Of a stretch of DNA of 64,000 nucleotides, positions 1 through 8,291 are shown in pieces. Location: assembly GCF_900105415.1 (NCBI RefSeq), contig NZ_FNSM01000001.1, positions 7,510,001 to 7,574,000 of the forward strand, read 5' to 3'. The notes under the pieces are model-generated. The model worked only from the letters and a program-made list of their open reading frames with translations, ran no database searches and was not told the DNA's origin. The stretch comes from Streptomyces sp. TLI_105 (GTDB taxonomy: Bacteria; Actinomycetota; Actinomycetes; Streptomycetales; Streptomycetaceae). The position numbers and the translations under genes are program-made. Within the stretch, counting starts at the first letter, position 1; every line of letters begins with the position of its first letter.

Positions 1-507
1 GACCCGCTCACCGAGGCCGACCCCCTGGGCCTCGCGCCGTGCCTCCAGGCGCTCCAGGACATGGCCACGAAGATCGCGCACGTGTTCCCGGAGGACAAGC
101 GGAAGTACCAGACCGTCTCGGTCATCCACGCCATCACCCCGAAGGGTCCCCGCATGTTCGTCGCGGGCACCAGCAGAACGCCGTTGAGCAAGGCCCAGCT
201 GAAGCTGGCCGAGGAGATGGGGCTCATCCCGATCCCGTCGGACGAGTACCTGCCCAAGCCCCCGCCGGGGGAGCGGGGCGGACACGCCGAACAGAACATC
301 CTCCACTTCCTGAACCGGAGGCACCAGGCGAACGGCGGGGAGAGTTGGCTCCCGACGCACGGCGCGGCCTCCCGGCCGGTCTGCCCGGACGTCTGCCCGC
401 CGATCATCCGGGCCGCCGCCGGCGACGGCAAGGTCGTCGCGTACTACGAACCCAACGGCACCTATCTAAAGTTCTACTGGCCCGACAACTACCTGAGGAA
501 GAAGTAG
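1..507 (+). CDS. C-terminal part of a deaminase-fold protein (possible polymorphic toxin tip)
   Basis: The frame is open from base 1, so the N-terminus lies outside the window; an internal ATG at 61 is probably not the start. The visible part contains GGHAEQN (H75, E77 counted from the ATG at 61) followed by CPDVC (C108, C112). A histidine-glutamate pair followed by two nearby cysteines is the zinc-binding pattern of cytidine-deaminase-like folds, which are common as C-terminal toxin domains in Streptomyces. The cysteines are separated by three residues rather than the usual two, so family assignment is uncertain. The next gene starts 7 nt after the stop and may be a partner or immunity protein. 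Deaminase fold is inference from motifs; activity is unknown. Confidence 0.6.
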   Translation, partial: DPLTEADPLGLAPCLQALQDMATKIAHVFPEDKRKYQTVSVIHAITPKGPRMFVAGTSRTPLSKAQLKLAEEMGLIPIPSDEYLPKPPPGERGGHAEQNILHFLNRRHQANGGESWLPTHGAASRPVCPDVCPPIIRAAAGDGKVVAYYEPNGTYLKFYWPDNYLRKK

Positions 508-514
508 GAAGACC

Positions 515-1519
515 ATGGAGTACGAAGCCGTCGGAGCCGAGCCCACCGCGACCGAGGACCTGCCGGGGCTCGGCTCGGCGCTGGGGCAGCTCGACTGTCT
601 GCTCGTCAGGGACCACGCCCACTGGATCGTGGCCCGGGACGGGGCGTCCGTGGAGGTGGGCCGCGTGTCGGGCGACACCGGTACGGTCTTCGACACGCGC
701 TACGGCGGCCGGCTCCCCCGTGGGGAGAAGACGTCCGTCAGCCCCGTCCCGGGCGGCGGACTGGCCGTGAGCGGCGCCGACTCCGTCACCGTCCAGGAGG
801 CGGACGGAACCGTCCGCTGGACCTTCGCGCACCGTCCGTGGCCGAGCGGAGCCCGCGGCGCGTGCGCCCCGGACCCCTCCGGGACCGCGCTCCTCGCGGT
901 CGTGCAGCCCGCCCTGGAGACCGACCGGAACGAAGTGCTCGTGGCCCTGGACCTGGCCACCGGCGCGGTCCTGGCCGAGACGCGGCTCCCGACGAACTGG
1001 GGGACGTACGAGTTCCAGCAACCGCTCGGCCCCGCCGGGGCGCGGGCCCTCTTCCTCGACGCGGCGCAGGGACAGGAAGAGGCGTACTCCCTGCTCGTCT
1101 CCTTCGCGGGGGCGGAACTGTCGATCGCGCGGGTCGGCGGCTACGACGAACCCTTCACGGGCAGCAGCGACCGGTCCGGCGCGTTCCTGACCGTGGCCGT
1201 CGCCGGGGAGCAGCTCACCCGCTACGACGTTCCCGCGCGCCCCCGGGCGGTGGTGAAGGCGGACGACGTCCTCCCGGACGGCCTGGTCTTCATGGGGCGG
1301 CCCGGCTTCCTCGACGAAGCACGGGTCCTCGCGCCGGTGGGCGAGGACCCGTGGGAGGAGGAATGCCGTCACTTCCTGCTCGACGCCGTGGACCTGCGGC
1401 CGCGGGCCGAGGTCACGTACCCGCCGGGCGTCGAGGTCGTCTCCCGCGTGCTGCCCCTGGGCGACGGCACCTGGCTGACCTTCGACGGCGACACCGTCCG
1501 CCGCTGGCGTACCGGCTGA
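515..1519 (+). CDS. beta-propeller-like hypothetical protein, possible immunity partner
   Basis: A 334-aa soluble protein with no signal peptide or membrane segment. It is built of repeated short beta-rich segments with alternating Gly/Asp turns, which suggests a WD40/PQQ-like propeller, though no repeat consensus is clear. The ATG at 515 follows an AGGAAG ribosome site overlapping the upstream stop, so it is probably cotranscribed with the deaminase-like gene. Tight coupling downstream of a toxin-like C-terminal domain is typical of immunity genes, but no known immunity family is recognised. It converges with the fadD-like gene, only 4 nt separating their stops. Confidence 0.7.
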   Translation: MEYEAVGAEPTATEDLPGLGSALGQLDCLLVRDHAHWIVARDGASVEVGRVSGDTGTVFDTRYGGRLPRGEKTSVSPVPGGGLAVSGADSVTVQEADGTVRWTFAHRPWPSGARGACAPDPSGTALLAVVQPALETDRNEVLVALDLATGAVLAETRLPTNWGTYEFQQPLGPAGARALFLDAAQGQEEAYSLLVSFAGAELSIARVGGYDEPFTGSSDRSGAFLTVAVAGEQLTRYDVPARPRAVVKADDVLPDGLVFMGRPGFLDEARVLAPVGEDPWEEECRHFLLDAVDLRPRAEVTYPPGVEVVSRVLPLGDGTWLTFDGDTVRRWRTG

Positions 1520-1523
1520 CCCC

Positions 1524-3152
1524 TCAGGGGGTGTCCGCGTCCGCCTCCACCGCCACCGCGCGGGCCCAGCGGTAGTCGGCCTTGCCGCTGGGGGAGCGCT
1601 GGATGCGGTCGGTGAGCACCAGCTGGCGGGGGACCTTGTAGCCCGCCAGCTGCTGCCGGCAGTGGGTCTGGAGGGACTCCAGGTCCAGCTGCGGGGCGTC
1701 CGGGCGGAGTTGGACGACCGCGGCGACGTGGTTGCCCCAGCGGGCGTCGGGGACACCGGCGACCAGGGCGTCGTACACGTCGGGGTGGGACTTCAGGGCC
1801 TGCTCCACCTCCTCCGGATAGACCTTCTCGCCCCCGGTGTTGATGCACTGCGAGCCGCGGCCCAGGACGGTGACCACCCCGCTCTCGTCGACGGTCGCCA
1901 TGTCGCCGAGCAGCACCCACCGCACCCCGTCCCGCTCGAAGAAGGTCTCGGCGGTCTTGACCGGGTCGTTGTAGTAGCCGAGCGGGACGTGGCCGCGCTG
2001 GGCGAGACGACCGGTCTCGCCCGGCGCGACGGGGGCGCGGGTCGCCGGGTCCACGACCTGGGTGCGTTCGTTGACGTGCAGCCGGAAGCCCTTGGCCGGA
2101 CCGGAGTCGTCGGTGGCGCGCCCGTTGGAACCGGACTCGGTGGAGCCGAAGTTGTTGAGCAGCAGGACGTTCGGCATGAGCTCCTGGAGCTCGGCCCGTA
2201 CCGTCTCGGACATGATCGCCCCGGAGGAGGAGAGGCTGAAGAGGGCGGACAGGTCCGTGCCCTTGAGCGGTCCGCGCAGCGCGTCCACGAGCGGGCGCAG
2301 CATCGCGTCCCCGACCAGGGAGATGCTGGACACCTTCTCCTTCTCCAGGGTGCGCAGCACCTCCTCGGGCACGTACTTGCGGTGCAGGACGACCCGCTGC
2401 CCGTAGTTGAGGGCGATGAACGCGGTCAGGGTGGAGGTGCCGTGCATGAGGGGCGGCGCGGGGAAGAAGGTGATGCCGGCGCCGCCGGCCGCGACCCGCT
2501 CCGCCAGCTCCTCGGGCCTCTTCACGGGCTCGCCCGAGGGGTCGCCCCCGAAGAGGCCCGCGAAGAACAGGTCCTCCTGGCGCCACAGGACGCCCTTGGG
2601 CATGCCGGTGGTGCCGCCGGTGTAGATGACGAACAGGTCGTCGGGCGAGCGGGGGGCGAAGCCGCGCTCCGGTGAACCGGAGGCCTCCGCCTCGGCGAAG
2701 GGCACGCAGTCGAGCGCGGGGGCGTCCTCGGGAGGGGCCCCCACCCGCACGAGGTGCCGCAGCTTCTCCGTCTGCGGCAGCGCCGCCGCGACCCGGCCGG
2801 TGAACTCGGCGTCGAAGACGAGCGCCGCCAGGTCGGCGTCCCGGTAGAGGTAGACGAGCTCCTCCTCCACGTACCGGTAGTTCACGTTGACCGGGACGAT
2901 CCGCGCCTTCAGACAGGCGAGGACGGTCTGCAGGTACTCGACGCCGTTGTACAGGTGGAGGCCGAGGTGCTCGCCGGGCCGGACGCCCGCGTCGATCAGG
3001 TGGTGGGCGATCCGGTTGGCGGCGGCGTCGAGCTCGGCGTAGGTGAGCCGCCGCTCCTCGCCCGTGCCGGGATGGTCGACGTACACCAGCGCCTCGCGGT
3101 CGGGGACCACGTCGACGACCGATTCGAACAGGTCGGCAAGGTTGTACTCCAC
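1524..3152 (-). CDS. acyl-CoA synthetase, FadD19/FadD3-like
   Basis: A 542-aa AMP-forming acyl-CoA ligase that would activate a carboxylic acid to its CoA thioester with ATP. The P-loop YTGGTTGMPKG lies near residues 177-187, the adenylation motif STESG near 340, a GEKVYPEEVE segment in the C-terminal domain, and the catalytic lysine in SPSGKADYRW at about residue 524. Overall texture (IDAG..PGE, NVNYRYVEEEL, VLWRQED) is that of mycobacterial FadD19, which activates steroid side chains. It is divergent from a crotonase followed by DUF35 and Ltp-type genes, matching steroid or branched-lipid side-chain catabolism. The true substrate cannot be read from sequence. Confidence 0.9.
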   Translation of the reverse strand: MEYNLADLFESVVDVVPDREALVYVDHPGTGEERRLTYAELDAAANRIAHHLIDAGVRPGEHLGLHLYNGVEYLQTVLACLKARIVPVNVNYRYVEEELVYLYRDADLAALVFDAEFTGRVAAALPQTEKLRHLVRVGAPPEDAPALDCVPFAEAEASGSPERGFAPRSPDDLFVIYTGGTTGMPKGVLWRQEDLFFAGLFGGDPSGEPVKRPEELAERVAAGGAGITFFPAPPLMHGTSTLTAFIALNYGQRVVLHRKYVPEEVLRTLEKEKVSSISLVGDAMLRPLVDALRGPLKGTDLSALFSLSSSGAIMSETVRAELQELMPNVLLLNNFGSTESGSNGRATDDSGPAKGFRLHVNERTQVVDPATRAPVAPGETGRLAQRGHVPLGYYNDPVKTAETFFERDGVRWVLLGDMATVDESGVVTVLGRGSQCINTGGEKVYPEEVEQALKSHPDVYDALVAGVPDARWGNHVAAVVQLRPDAPQLDLESLQTHCRQQLAGYKVPRQLVLTDRIQRSPSGKADYRWARAVAVEADADTP

Positions 3153-3245
3153 CGTTCCTCCTGACCCCGGTTCGCCGGTTCACATGGACGTGGCGGTCAT
3201 TAGAGCGCCGACCGGTCACCGGGGGAAGGGGATGCACAGAAGAAT

Positions 3246-3260
3246 CTGACTGAGTGTCAG
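3246..3260. promoter_or_regulatory. inverted repeat CTGAC-TGAGT-GTCAG, candidate TetR-type operator
   Basis: Perfect 5-bp arms around a 5-nt spacer lie in the divergent promoter between the fadD-like gene (start 3152) and the crotonase (start 3325). TGAC/GTCA dyads are common operators for TetR-family fatty-acid regulators, but the regulator is not in this window. Confidence 0.45.
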
Positions 3261-3288
3261 AAAACTATTGAACTGGACCCCCGGCTCC

Positions 3289-3302
3289 TGCAACCTGTTC
3301 CA
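3289..3302. promoter_or_regulatory. KstR-like operator (TnnAACnnGTTnnA)
   Basis: The 14 bases TGCAACCTGTTCCA match every defined position of the published KstR consensus TnnAACnnGTTnnA. The site ends 22 nt before the crotonase ATG, where a repressor would block transcription. KstR controls cholesterol catabolism in mycobacteria and rhodococci; binding here is inference. Confidence 0.5.
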
Positions 3303-3324
3303 GAACTGGAGACGGGAGACCCCC

Positions 3325-4125
3325 ATGGGCGGCACCGAACACCTCAGCGTCCGGCGCGAAGGCGCCACGCTCGTCCTCACCTTGAACCGGCCCGAGGCCA
3401 AGAACGCCCTCTCGCTGCCGATGCTCGTCGGCCTGTACGACGGCTGGCTGGAGGCCGATGCCGACGACACCGTCCGCTCGGTCGTCCTCACCGGCGCGGG
3501 CGGTTCCTTCTGCGCCGGCATGGACCTCAAGGCGCTCGCCGGAAAGGGCATGGCGGGCGAGCGGTACCGGGACCGGCTGAAGGCCGACCCCGACCTGCAC
3601 TGGAAGGCGATGCTCCGCCACCACCGCCCCCGCAAGCCCGTCATCGCGGCCGTCGAGGGCCACTGCGTCGCCGGCGGCACCGAGATCCTCCAGGGCACCG
3701 ACATCAGGGTCGCCGCCGCCTCCGCCACCTTCGGCCTCTTCGAGGTCCGGCGGGGCCTCTTCCCCATCGGCGGCTCCACCGTCCGCCTGCCCCGCCAGAT
3801 CGCCCGCACCCACGCCCTCGAAATGCTCCTCACCGGTCGTCCGTACAGCGCCGACGAGGCCGCCGCCATCGGCCTCGTCGGCCGGGTGGTCCCCGACGGC
3901 ACGGCCCTGGACGCGGCCCTCGACATCGCCGAGCGCATCAACGCCTGCGGGCCGCTCGCCGTCGAGGCGGTCAAGGCCTCCGTGTACGAGACGGCCGAAC
4001 TGTCCGAGACGGAGGGGCTCGCCGCCGAACTGAAGCGGGGGTGGCCGATCTTCGACACGGCGGACGCGAAGGAGGGGGCGAGGGCGTTCGCGGAGAAGCG
4101 GACGCCGGTGTACCGGAGGGAGTGA
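3325..4125 (+). CDS. crotonase-family enoyl-CoA hydratase/isomerase
   Basis: A 266-aa single-domain crotonase. The oxyanion-hole segments are SFCAGMDL (61-68) and CVAGGTE (114-120). Both general acid/base glutamates of a hydratase are present: E120 in GGTE and E140 in FGLFEVRRG. The ATG at 3325 is chosen over an in-frame ATG at 3268 because a GGGAG site lies 6 nt upstream and the family N-terminus fits. It is divergent from the acyl-CoA ligase and upstream of the DUF35/Ltp genes, so it probably hydrates the alpha,beta-unsaturated acyl-CoA of this pathway. A KstR-like box sits in its leader. Confidence 0.9.
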   Translation: MGGTEHLSVRREGATLVLTLNRPEAKNALSLPMLVGLYDGWLEADADDTVRSVVLTGAGGSFCAGMDLKALAGKGMAGERYRDRLKADPDLHWKAMLRHHRPRKPVIAAVEGHCVAGGTEILQGTDIRVAAASATFGLFEVRRGLFPIGGSTVRLPRQIARTHALEMLLTGRPYSADEAAAIGLVGRVVPDGTALDAALDIAERINACGPLAVEAVKASVYETAELSETEGLAAELKRGWPIFDTADAKEGARAFAEKRTPVYRRE

Positions 4126-4127
4126 CG

Positions 4128-4293
4128 TTCTCCCCACCCCGCCCCTTCCCGTAACCGGGGGCTCCACCCCCGGGCCCCCGCGCCTCGAACGCCGGCGGGG
4201 CTGAAATTCAGCCCCCACGGCGTGTGAGGGCACGGCCGCAGGCCGTACGGGGGCCTGGGGGCTCGCCCCCGGTTCGGGAAGGGGCGGGGAGAA
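4128..4293. repeat. long imperfect palindrome, Streptomyces intergenic repeat type
   Basis: The outer arms (TTCTCCCC...CCGCCCCTTCCCG at 4128-4151, and its complement ending at 4293) enclose nested arms, including a perfect inner palindrome GGGGCTGAA/TTCAGCCCC. Such C/G-rich extended inverted repeats are dispersed in Streptomyces intergenic regions. It begins 3 nt after the crotonase stop and could terminate or attenuate transcription into the DUF35 gene. Confidence 0.65.
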
Positions 4294-4356
4294 GGCCCGC
4301 GCAGCGGCCCACCGAACCCCAGCCTCCCGCCCCACCCCCAACGAAGGAGCCGTCGC

Positions 4357-5319
4357 ATGACAGCCGTCACCCCGCCGCCGGAAACCCTCCGCGCCCCCCT
4401 GGTCGTCGAGTTCCCCTTCACCCGTTCCCTCGGCCCCGTCCAGTCCGCCTTCCTCACCGGGCTGCGCGAGCGCACCGTCCTCGGCGTGCGCACCGAGGCG
4501 GGTGAGGTGCTCGTCCCGCCCGTCGAGTACGACCCCGTGACCGCCGCCGAACTCCGCGAACTCGTCGAGGTCGCCCCCACCGGCACCGTCACCACCTGGG
4601 CCTGGAACCCCGAGCCCCGCCCCGGGCAGCCCCTGGCGACCCCCTTCGCCTGGGTCCTCGTGCGTCTCGACGGCGCCGACACCGCCCTCCTCCACGCCCT
4701 CGACGCCCCCGGCCCCGAAGCCGTCCGCACCGGCCTGCGGGTACGGATCCGCTGGGCCGCCCAACGGGCCGGGGCCATCACCGACATCGCCTGCTTCGAG
4801 CCGTACGAGAGCCCCGCGCGGAACGAACCCACCGCCCACGACGGCCGGTTCGAGAACCCCGTGACCGGCATCGTCGCCCCCGCCCGCCTCGACTACACGT
4901 ACAGTCCCGGCCGCGCCCAGACCCGCTATCTGCACGGGCTCGCCGAGCGCCGCACGGTCGGCGAGCGCTGCCCCTCCTGCGCCAAGGTGTACGTGCCTCC
5001 CCGCGGCGCCTGCCCCACCTGCGGCGTCGCCACCACCGACCGGGTCGAGGTCGGTCCCCGCGGCACCGTCACCACCTTCTGCATCGTCAACATCAAGGCG
5101 AAGAACCTGAACATCGAGGTCCCGTACGTCTACGCCCACATCGCCCTCGACGGCGCCGGGCTCGCCCTCCACGGCCGCATCGCCGGCATCCCCTACGACG
5201 AGGTCCGCATGGGCCTGCGCGTCGAACCCGTGTGGAGCGAGGACGGCCGCTACCCGGACCACTACCGGCCCACCGGCGAGCCCGACGCCGATTACGACAC
5301 GTACAAGGAGCTGCTATGA
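4357..5319 (+). CDS. tandem DUF35 OB-fold / zinc-ribbon protein (ChsH2-like partner of Ltp)
   Basis: A 320-aa protein made of two related halves. The C-terminal half carries a zinc ribbon (C205, C208, C219, C222) followed by an OB-fold (GTVTTFCIVN onward). The N-terminal half resembles a second copy (LGVRTEAGEVLVPPVEY..., then GTVTTWAW) in which the ribbon cysteines are lost. DUF35 proteins bind thiolase-fold partners; in steroid degradation they form the aldolase complex with Ltp2. An AAGGAG site lies 7 nt before the ATG. The stop overlaps the next gene (ATGA), consistent with co-translation of a complex. Confidence 0.85.
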   Translation: MTAVTPPPETLRAPLVVEFPFTRSLGPVQSAFLTGLRERTVLGVRTEAGEVLVPPVEYDPVTAAELRELVEVAPTGTVTTWAWNPEPRPGQPLATPFAWVLVRLDGADTALLHALDAPGPEAVRTGLRVRIRWAAQRAGAITDIACFEPYESPARNEPTAHDGRFENPVTGIVAPARLDYTYSPGRAQTRYLHGLAERRTVGERCPSCAKVYVPPRGACPTCGVATTDRVEVGPRGTVTTFCIVNIKAKNLNIEVPYVYAHIALDGAGLALHGRIAGIPYDEVRMGLRVEPVWSEDGRYPDHYRPTGEPDADYDTYKELL

Positions 5320-6371
5320 GCCGGGACGTGGCGATCGTCGCCTTCGCCCAGAGCGACCACCGACGGCACACCGACGACCTCTCCGAGGTCGAGATGGTGA
5401 TGCCCGTGCTGCACGAGGTGCAGCGGCAGACCGGCCTGAAGGCCGCCGACATCGGCTTCACCTGCTCCGGCTCCTCCGACTACCTCGCCGGGCGCGCCTT
5501 CTCCTTCACCATGGCCCTCGACGGCGTCGGCGCCTGGCCGCCGATCTCCGAGTCCCACGTCGAGACGGACGGCGCCTGGGCGCTGTACGAGGCCTGGGTG
5601 AAGCTCCTCACCGGCGAGGCCGACACGGCCCTCGTCTACTCCTACGGCAAGTCCTCGCCCGGCTCCGTCCGCGACGTCCTCACCCGCCAGCTCGACCCGT
5701 ACTACCTCGCCCCGCTCTGGCCCGACTCCGTCGCCCTCGCCGCCCTCCAGGCCCAGGCCCTCGTCGACGCCGGAGACACCGACGAACCCGCCCTCGCCGC
5801 GATCGCCGCCCGCAGCCGCGAGGACGCCAGGGCGAACCCCCACGCCCAGCTGCCCGGCGCCCGCCCCCAGGGCGGATACGCCGTCCAGCCCCTCCGCACG
5901 GGCGACTGCCCGCCCATCGGCGACGGCGCCGCCGCCGTGATCCTCGCCGTCGGCGACCGGGCCCGCGAGCTGTGCGGGCGCCCCGCCTGGATCCGGGGCA
6001 TGGACCACCGGATCGAGGCCCACTCCCTCGGTGTCCGCGACCTCACCGACTCGCCCTCCACCCGCCTCGCCGCCGAGCGTGCCGGAGCCTTCGACCGGCC
6101 GGTCGACACCGCCGAACTCCACGCCCCCTTCACCTCCCAGGAGGTCGTCCTCAGGAAGGCCCTCGGCCTCGACGACAGCGTGCGGGTCAACCCCTCCGGC
6201 GGCGCCCTCGCCGCCAACCCCGTCATGGCCGCGGGGCTGATCCGGCTCGGCGAGGCCGCCGCCCGCATCCACCGCGGCGAGTCCGACCGCGCCCTCGCCC
6301 ACGCGACCTCCGGTCCCTGCCTCCAGCAGAACCTCGTCGCCGTCCTGGAAGGGGAGACCCATGCCCGGTAA
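5316..6371 (+). CDS. thiolase-fold lipid-transfer protein (Ltp-type), first subunit
   Basis: A 351-aa thiolase-superfamily protein. The start is the ATG overlapping the upstream TGA at 5316-5319. The position of the thiolase nucleophilic cysteine is occupied by SHVETDGAWALYEA, without cysteine, while the C-terminal NPSGGALAANPV loop is kept. This is the pattern of non-thiolytic members such as Ltp2, which catalyse retro-aldol cleavage of steroid side-chain CoA esters with a DUF35 partner. The gene overlaps the next one by 11 nt, so the two thiolase-like chains are probably made together and may form a heteromer with the DUF35 protein. Confidence 0.85.
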   Translation: MSRDVAIVAFAQSDHRRHTDDLSEVEMVMPVLHEVQRQTGLKAADIGFTCSGSSDYLAGRAFSFTMALDGVGAWPPISESHVETDGAWALYEAWVKLLTGEADTALVYSYGKSSPGSVRDVLTRQLDPYYLAPLWPDSVALAALQAQALVDAGDTDEPALAAIAARSREDARANPHAQLPGARPQGGYAVQPLRTGDCPPIGDGAAAVILAVGDRARELCGRPAWIRGMDHRIEAHSLGVRDLTDSPSTRLAAERAGAFDRPVDTAELHAPFTSQEVVLRKALGLDDSVRVNPSGGALAANPVMAAGLIRLGEAAARIHRGESDRALAHATSGPCLQQNLVAVLEGETHAR

Positions 6372-7530
6372 GGAGCCCGTCGCCGTCGTCGGCATCGGCC
6401 AGACCAAGCACGTCGCCGCCCGCAGGGACGTCTCGATCGCCGGCCTCGTCCGCGAGGCCGCCCTGCGCGCCCTGGAGGACGCCGAGCTGACCTGGGCGGA
6501 CGTCGACGCCGTCGTCATCGGCAAGGCCCCCGACTTCTTCGAGGGCGTCATGATGCCGGAGCTGTACCTCGCCGACGCGCTCGGCGCGGTCGGCAAGCCC
6601 ATGCTCCGGGTCCACACGGCCGGATCGGTCGGCGGCTCCACCGCCCTCGTCGCCGCCAACCTGGTCTCCGCGCGCGTGCACCGGACCGTCCTCACCCTCG
6701 CCTTCGAGAAGCAGTCCGAGTCCAACGCCATGTGGGGCCTCTCCCTGCCCGTCCCCTTCCAGCAGCCCCTGCTCGCCGGCGCCGGAGGCTTCTTCGCCCC
6801 GCACGTGCGCGCGTACATGCGCCGCACCGGCGCCCCCGACACGATCGGCTCCCTCGTCGCGTACAAGGACCGGCGCAACGCGCTCAAGAACCCGTACGCC
6901 CACCTCCACGAGCACGACCTCACCCTGGAGAAGGTCCAGGCCTCCCCGATGCTCTGGGACCCCATCCGCTACTCCGAGACCTGCCCCTCCTCGGACGGCG
7001 CCTGCGCCATGATCCTCACGGACCGCGCCGGAGCCGACCGCGCGCCACGGCCGCCCGCCTGGCTGCACGGCGGGGCGATGCGCAGCGAACCCACCCTCTT
7101 CGCCGGCAAGGACTTCGTCTCCCCGCGGGCCGGCCGGGACTGCGCCGCCGACGTCTACCGGCAGGCCGGCGTCACCGACCCCCGGCGGCAGATCGACGCC
7201 GTCGAGATGTACGTGCCGTTCTCCTGGTACGAACCCATGTGGCTGGAGAACCTCGGCTTCGCCGAGGAGGGCGAGGGCTGGAAGCTCACCGAGGCCGGGG
7301 TGACCGAGCTCGACGGCGACCTGCCCGTGAACCCCTCGGGCGGGGTCCTCTCCACCAACCCCATCGGAGCCTCCGGGATGATCCGCTTCGCCGAGGCCGC
7401 GCTCCAGGTACGGGGGGACGCCGGCGAGCACCAGGTCGAGGGCGCCCGCAGGGCCCTCGGCCACGCCTACGGAGGAGGCGCCCAGTTCTTCTCCATGTGG
7501 CTGGTGGGGGACACCCCGCCCACCGGCTGA
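6361..7530 (+). CDS. thiolase-fold lipid-transfer protein (Ltp-type), second subunit
   Basis: A 389-aa thiolase-superfamily protein with ribosome site GGAAGGGGAG before the ATG at 6361. The nucleophile region reads RVHTAGSVGGSTAL: the catalytic cysteine is replaced by alanine. C-terminal motifs SETCPSSDGACAM, EMYVPFSWYEP and NPSGGVLSTNP are intact. A non-thiolytic aldolase or acyl-carrier role with the adjacent DUF35 protein is therefore more likely than beta-ketothiolysis. It is the last gene of the 3325-7530 block. Confidence 0.87.
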   Translation: MPGKEPVAVVGIGQTKHVAARRDVSIAGLVREAALRALEDAELTWADVDAVVIGKAPDFFEGVMMPELYLADALGAVGKPMLRVHTAGSVGGSTALVAANLVSARVHRTVLTLAFEKQSESNAMWGLSLPVPFQQPLLAGAGGFFAPHVRAYMRRTGAPDTIGSLVAYKDRRNALKNPYAHLHEHDLTLEKVQASPMLWDPIRYSETCPSSDGACAMILTDRAGADRAPRPPAWLHGGAMRSEPTLFAGKDFVSPRAGRDCAADVYRQAGVTDPRRQIDAVEMYVPFSWYEPMWLENLGFAEEGEGWKLTEAGVTELDGDLPVNPSGGVLSTNPIGASGMIRFAEAALQVRGDAGEHQVEGARRALGHAYGGGAQFFSMWLVGDTPPTG

Positions 7531-7546
7531 GCCCCCGCGAGGGGCC

Positions 7547-7552
7547 TACCCT
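7547..7552 (+). promoter_or_regulatory. -10 box TACCCT for a leaderless transcript
   Basis: TACCCT ends 7 nt before the ATG at 7560 and no ribosome site precedes that ATG, so transcription probably starts at or next to the start codon. The same arrangement recurs at 8280, 18596, 36452 and 37762. Confidence 0.5.
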
Positions 7553-7559
7553 GGCCCGC

Positions 7560-7979
7560 ATGAACGCGGAACGTGATCTCACCCGGCTCCTCGCCGGGAT
7601 GCGCCCGGAACTCGACCCCGGCCGCTACGTCTTCACCACGGTGGACGGCCCCGCCCCGGCCGGGGTCGTCCCCGTGGTCACCGTCACCGAACCCGAGGGC
7701 CTCACCCTCGTCGTACGGCAGGAGGAGGCGGACGCCGCCGGCCTCCCGTACGACTACGTGGCCGGCTGGATCACGCTCCGGGTGCACTCCGCGCTCGACG
7801 CCGTCGGGCTCACGGCGGCCGTCGCGGGCGAGCTCGCCGCCGCGGGCCTGAGCTGCAACGTGGTGGCCGGTTTCCATCACGACCACCTCTTCGTCGAACA
7901 CGACCGCGCGGGCCAGGCGTTGGACCTCCTGAACGGCCTCTCGCAGCGTTCGGCCGACTCGGCCGAACGAGGGAGATGA
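7560..7979 (+). CDS. ACT domain-containing protein
   Basis: A 139-aa cytosolic protein with two consecutive ACT-like units. Segments such as GYVAGWITLRVHSALDAVGLTAAVAGELAAAGLSCNVVAGFHHDHLFVEH (about residues 62-115, shown here only as description of an ACT beta-alpha-beta pattern) match the small stand-alone ACT proteins of Streptomyces. The ligand is unknown. The ATG at 7560 follows a TACCCT box directly, so the mRNA is probably leaderless and the gene is transcribed separately from the Ltp block although it starts 29 nt after it. Confidence 0.8.
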   Translation: MNAERDLTRLLAGMRPELDPGRYVFTTVDGPAPAGVVPVVTVTEPEGLTLVVRQEEADAAGLPYDYVAGWITLRVHSALDAVGLTAAVAGELAAAGLSCNVVAGFHHDHLFVEHDRAGQALDLLNGLSQRSADSAERGR

Positions 7980-8291
7980 GGGAGACGAGCGGCCCGCCCC
8001 GCGCGGAGGCCATTCGCCCGGTCGGCCCCCGTCGGGCCGCCTCCGGTCGACCGTCCGGGCCGTGACCCTACGTAATCGGATGGGCGTTCCGGGTGGCCGT
8101 CGGGGCCTCCGAGACGTCGCACGCGTGAACCTCCCGGAGGGAGTCGCCGACCGGCTCGGCCGGTCACCCGCGGTGCACGGGGCGGGCCGCGCCGTCGGCC
8201 CGGCCCGGGCCGAGGGCCCCGGTGAGCGGCGCGGCCCCGGAGCGGTCGCCCGGCGCGTCGCGCCGTGCGCCGGGGCACGTACCATGGCCGT
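7980..8291. other. intergenic region, 312 bp, no gene recognised
   Basis: GC-rich spacer between two genes in the same direction. The only signal seen is the -10 box at its right end (8280-8285). Short open frames here lack ribosome sites and coding bias. Confidence 0.6.
8280..8285 (+). promoter_or_regulatory. -10 box TACCAT for a leaderless transcript
   Basis: TACCAT ends 6 nt before the ATG at 8292 with no ribosome site between, the same spacing as other leaderless starts in this window. Confidence 0.5.
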
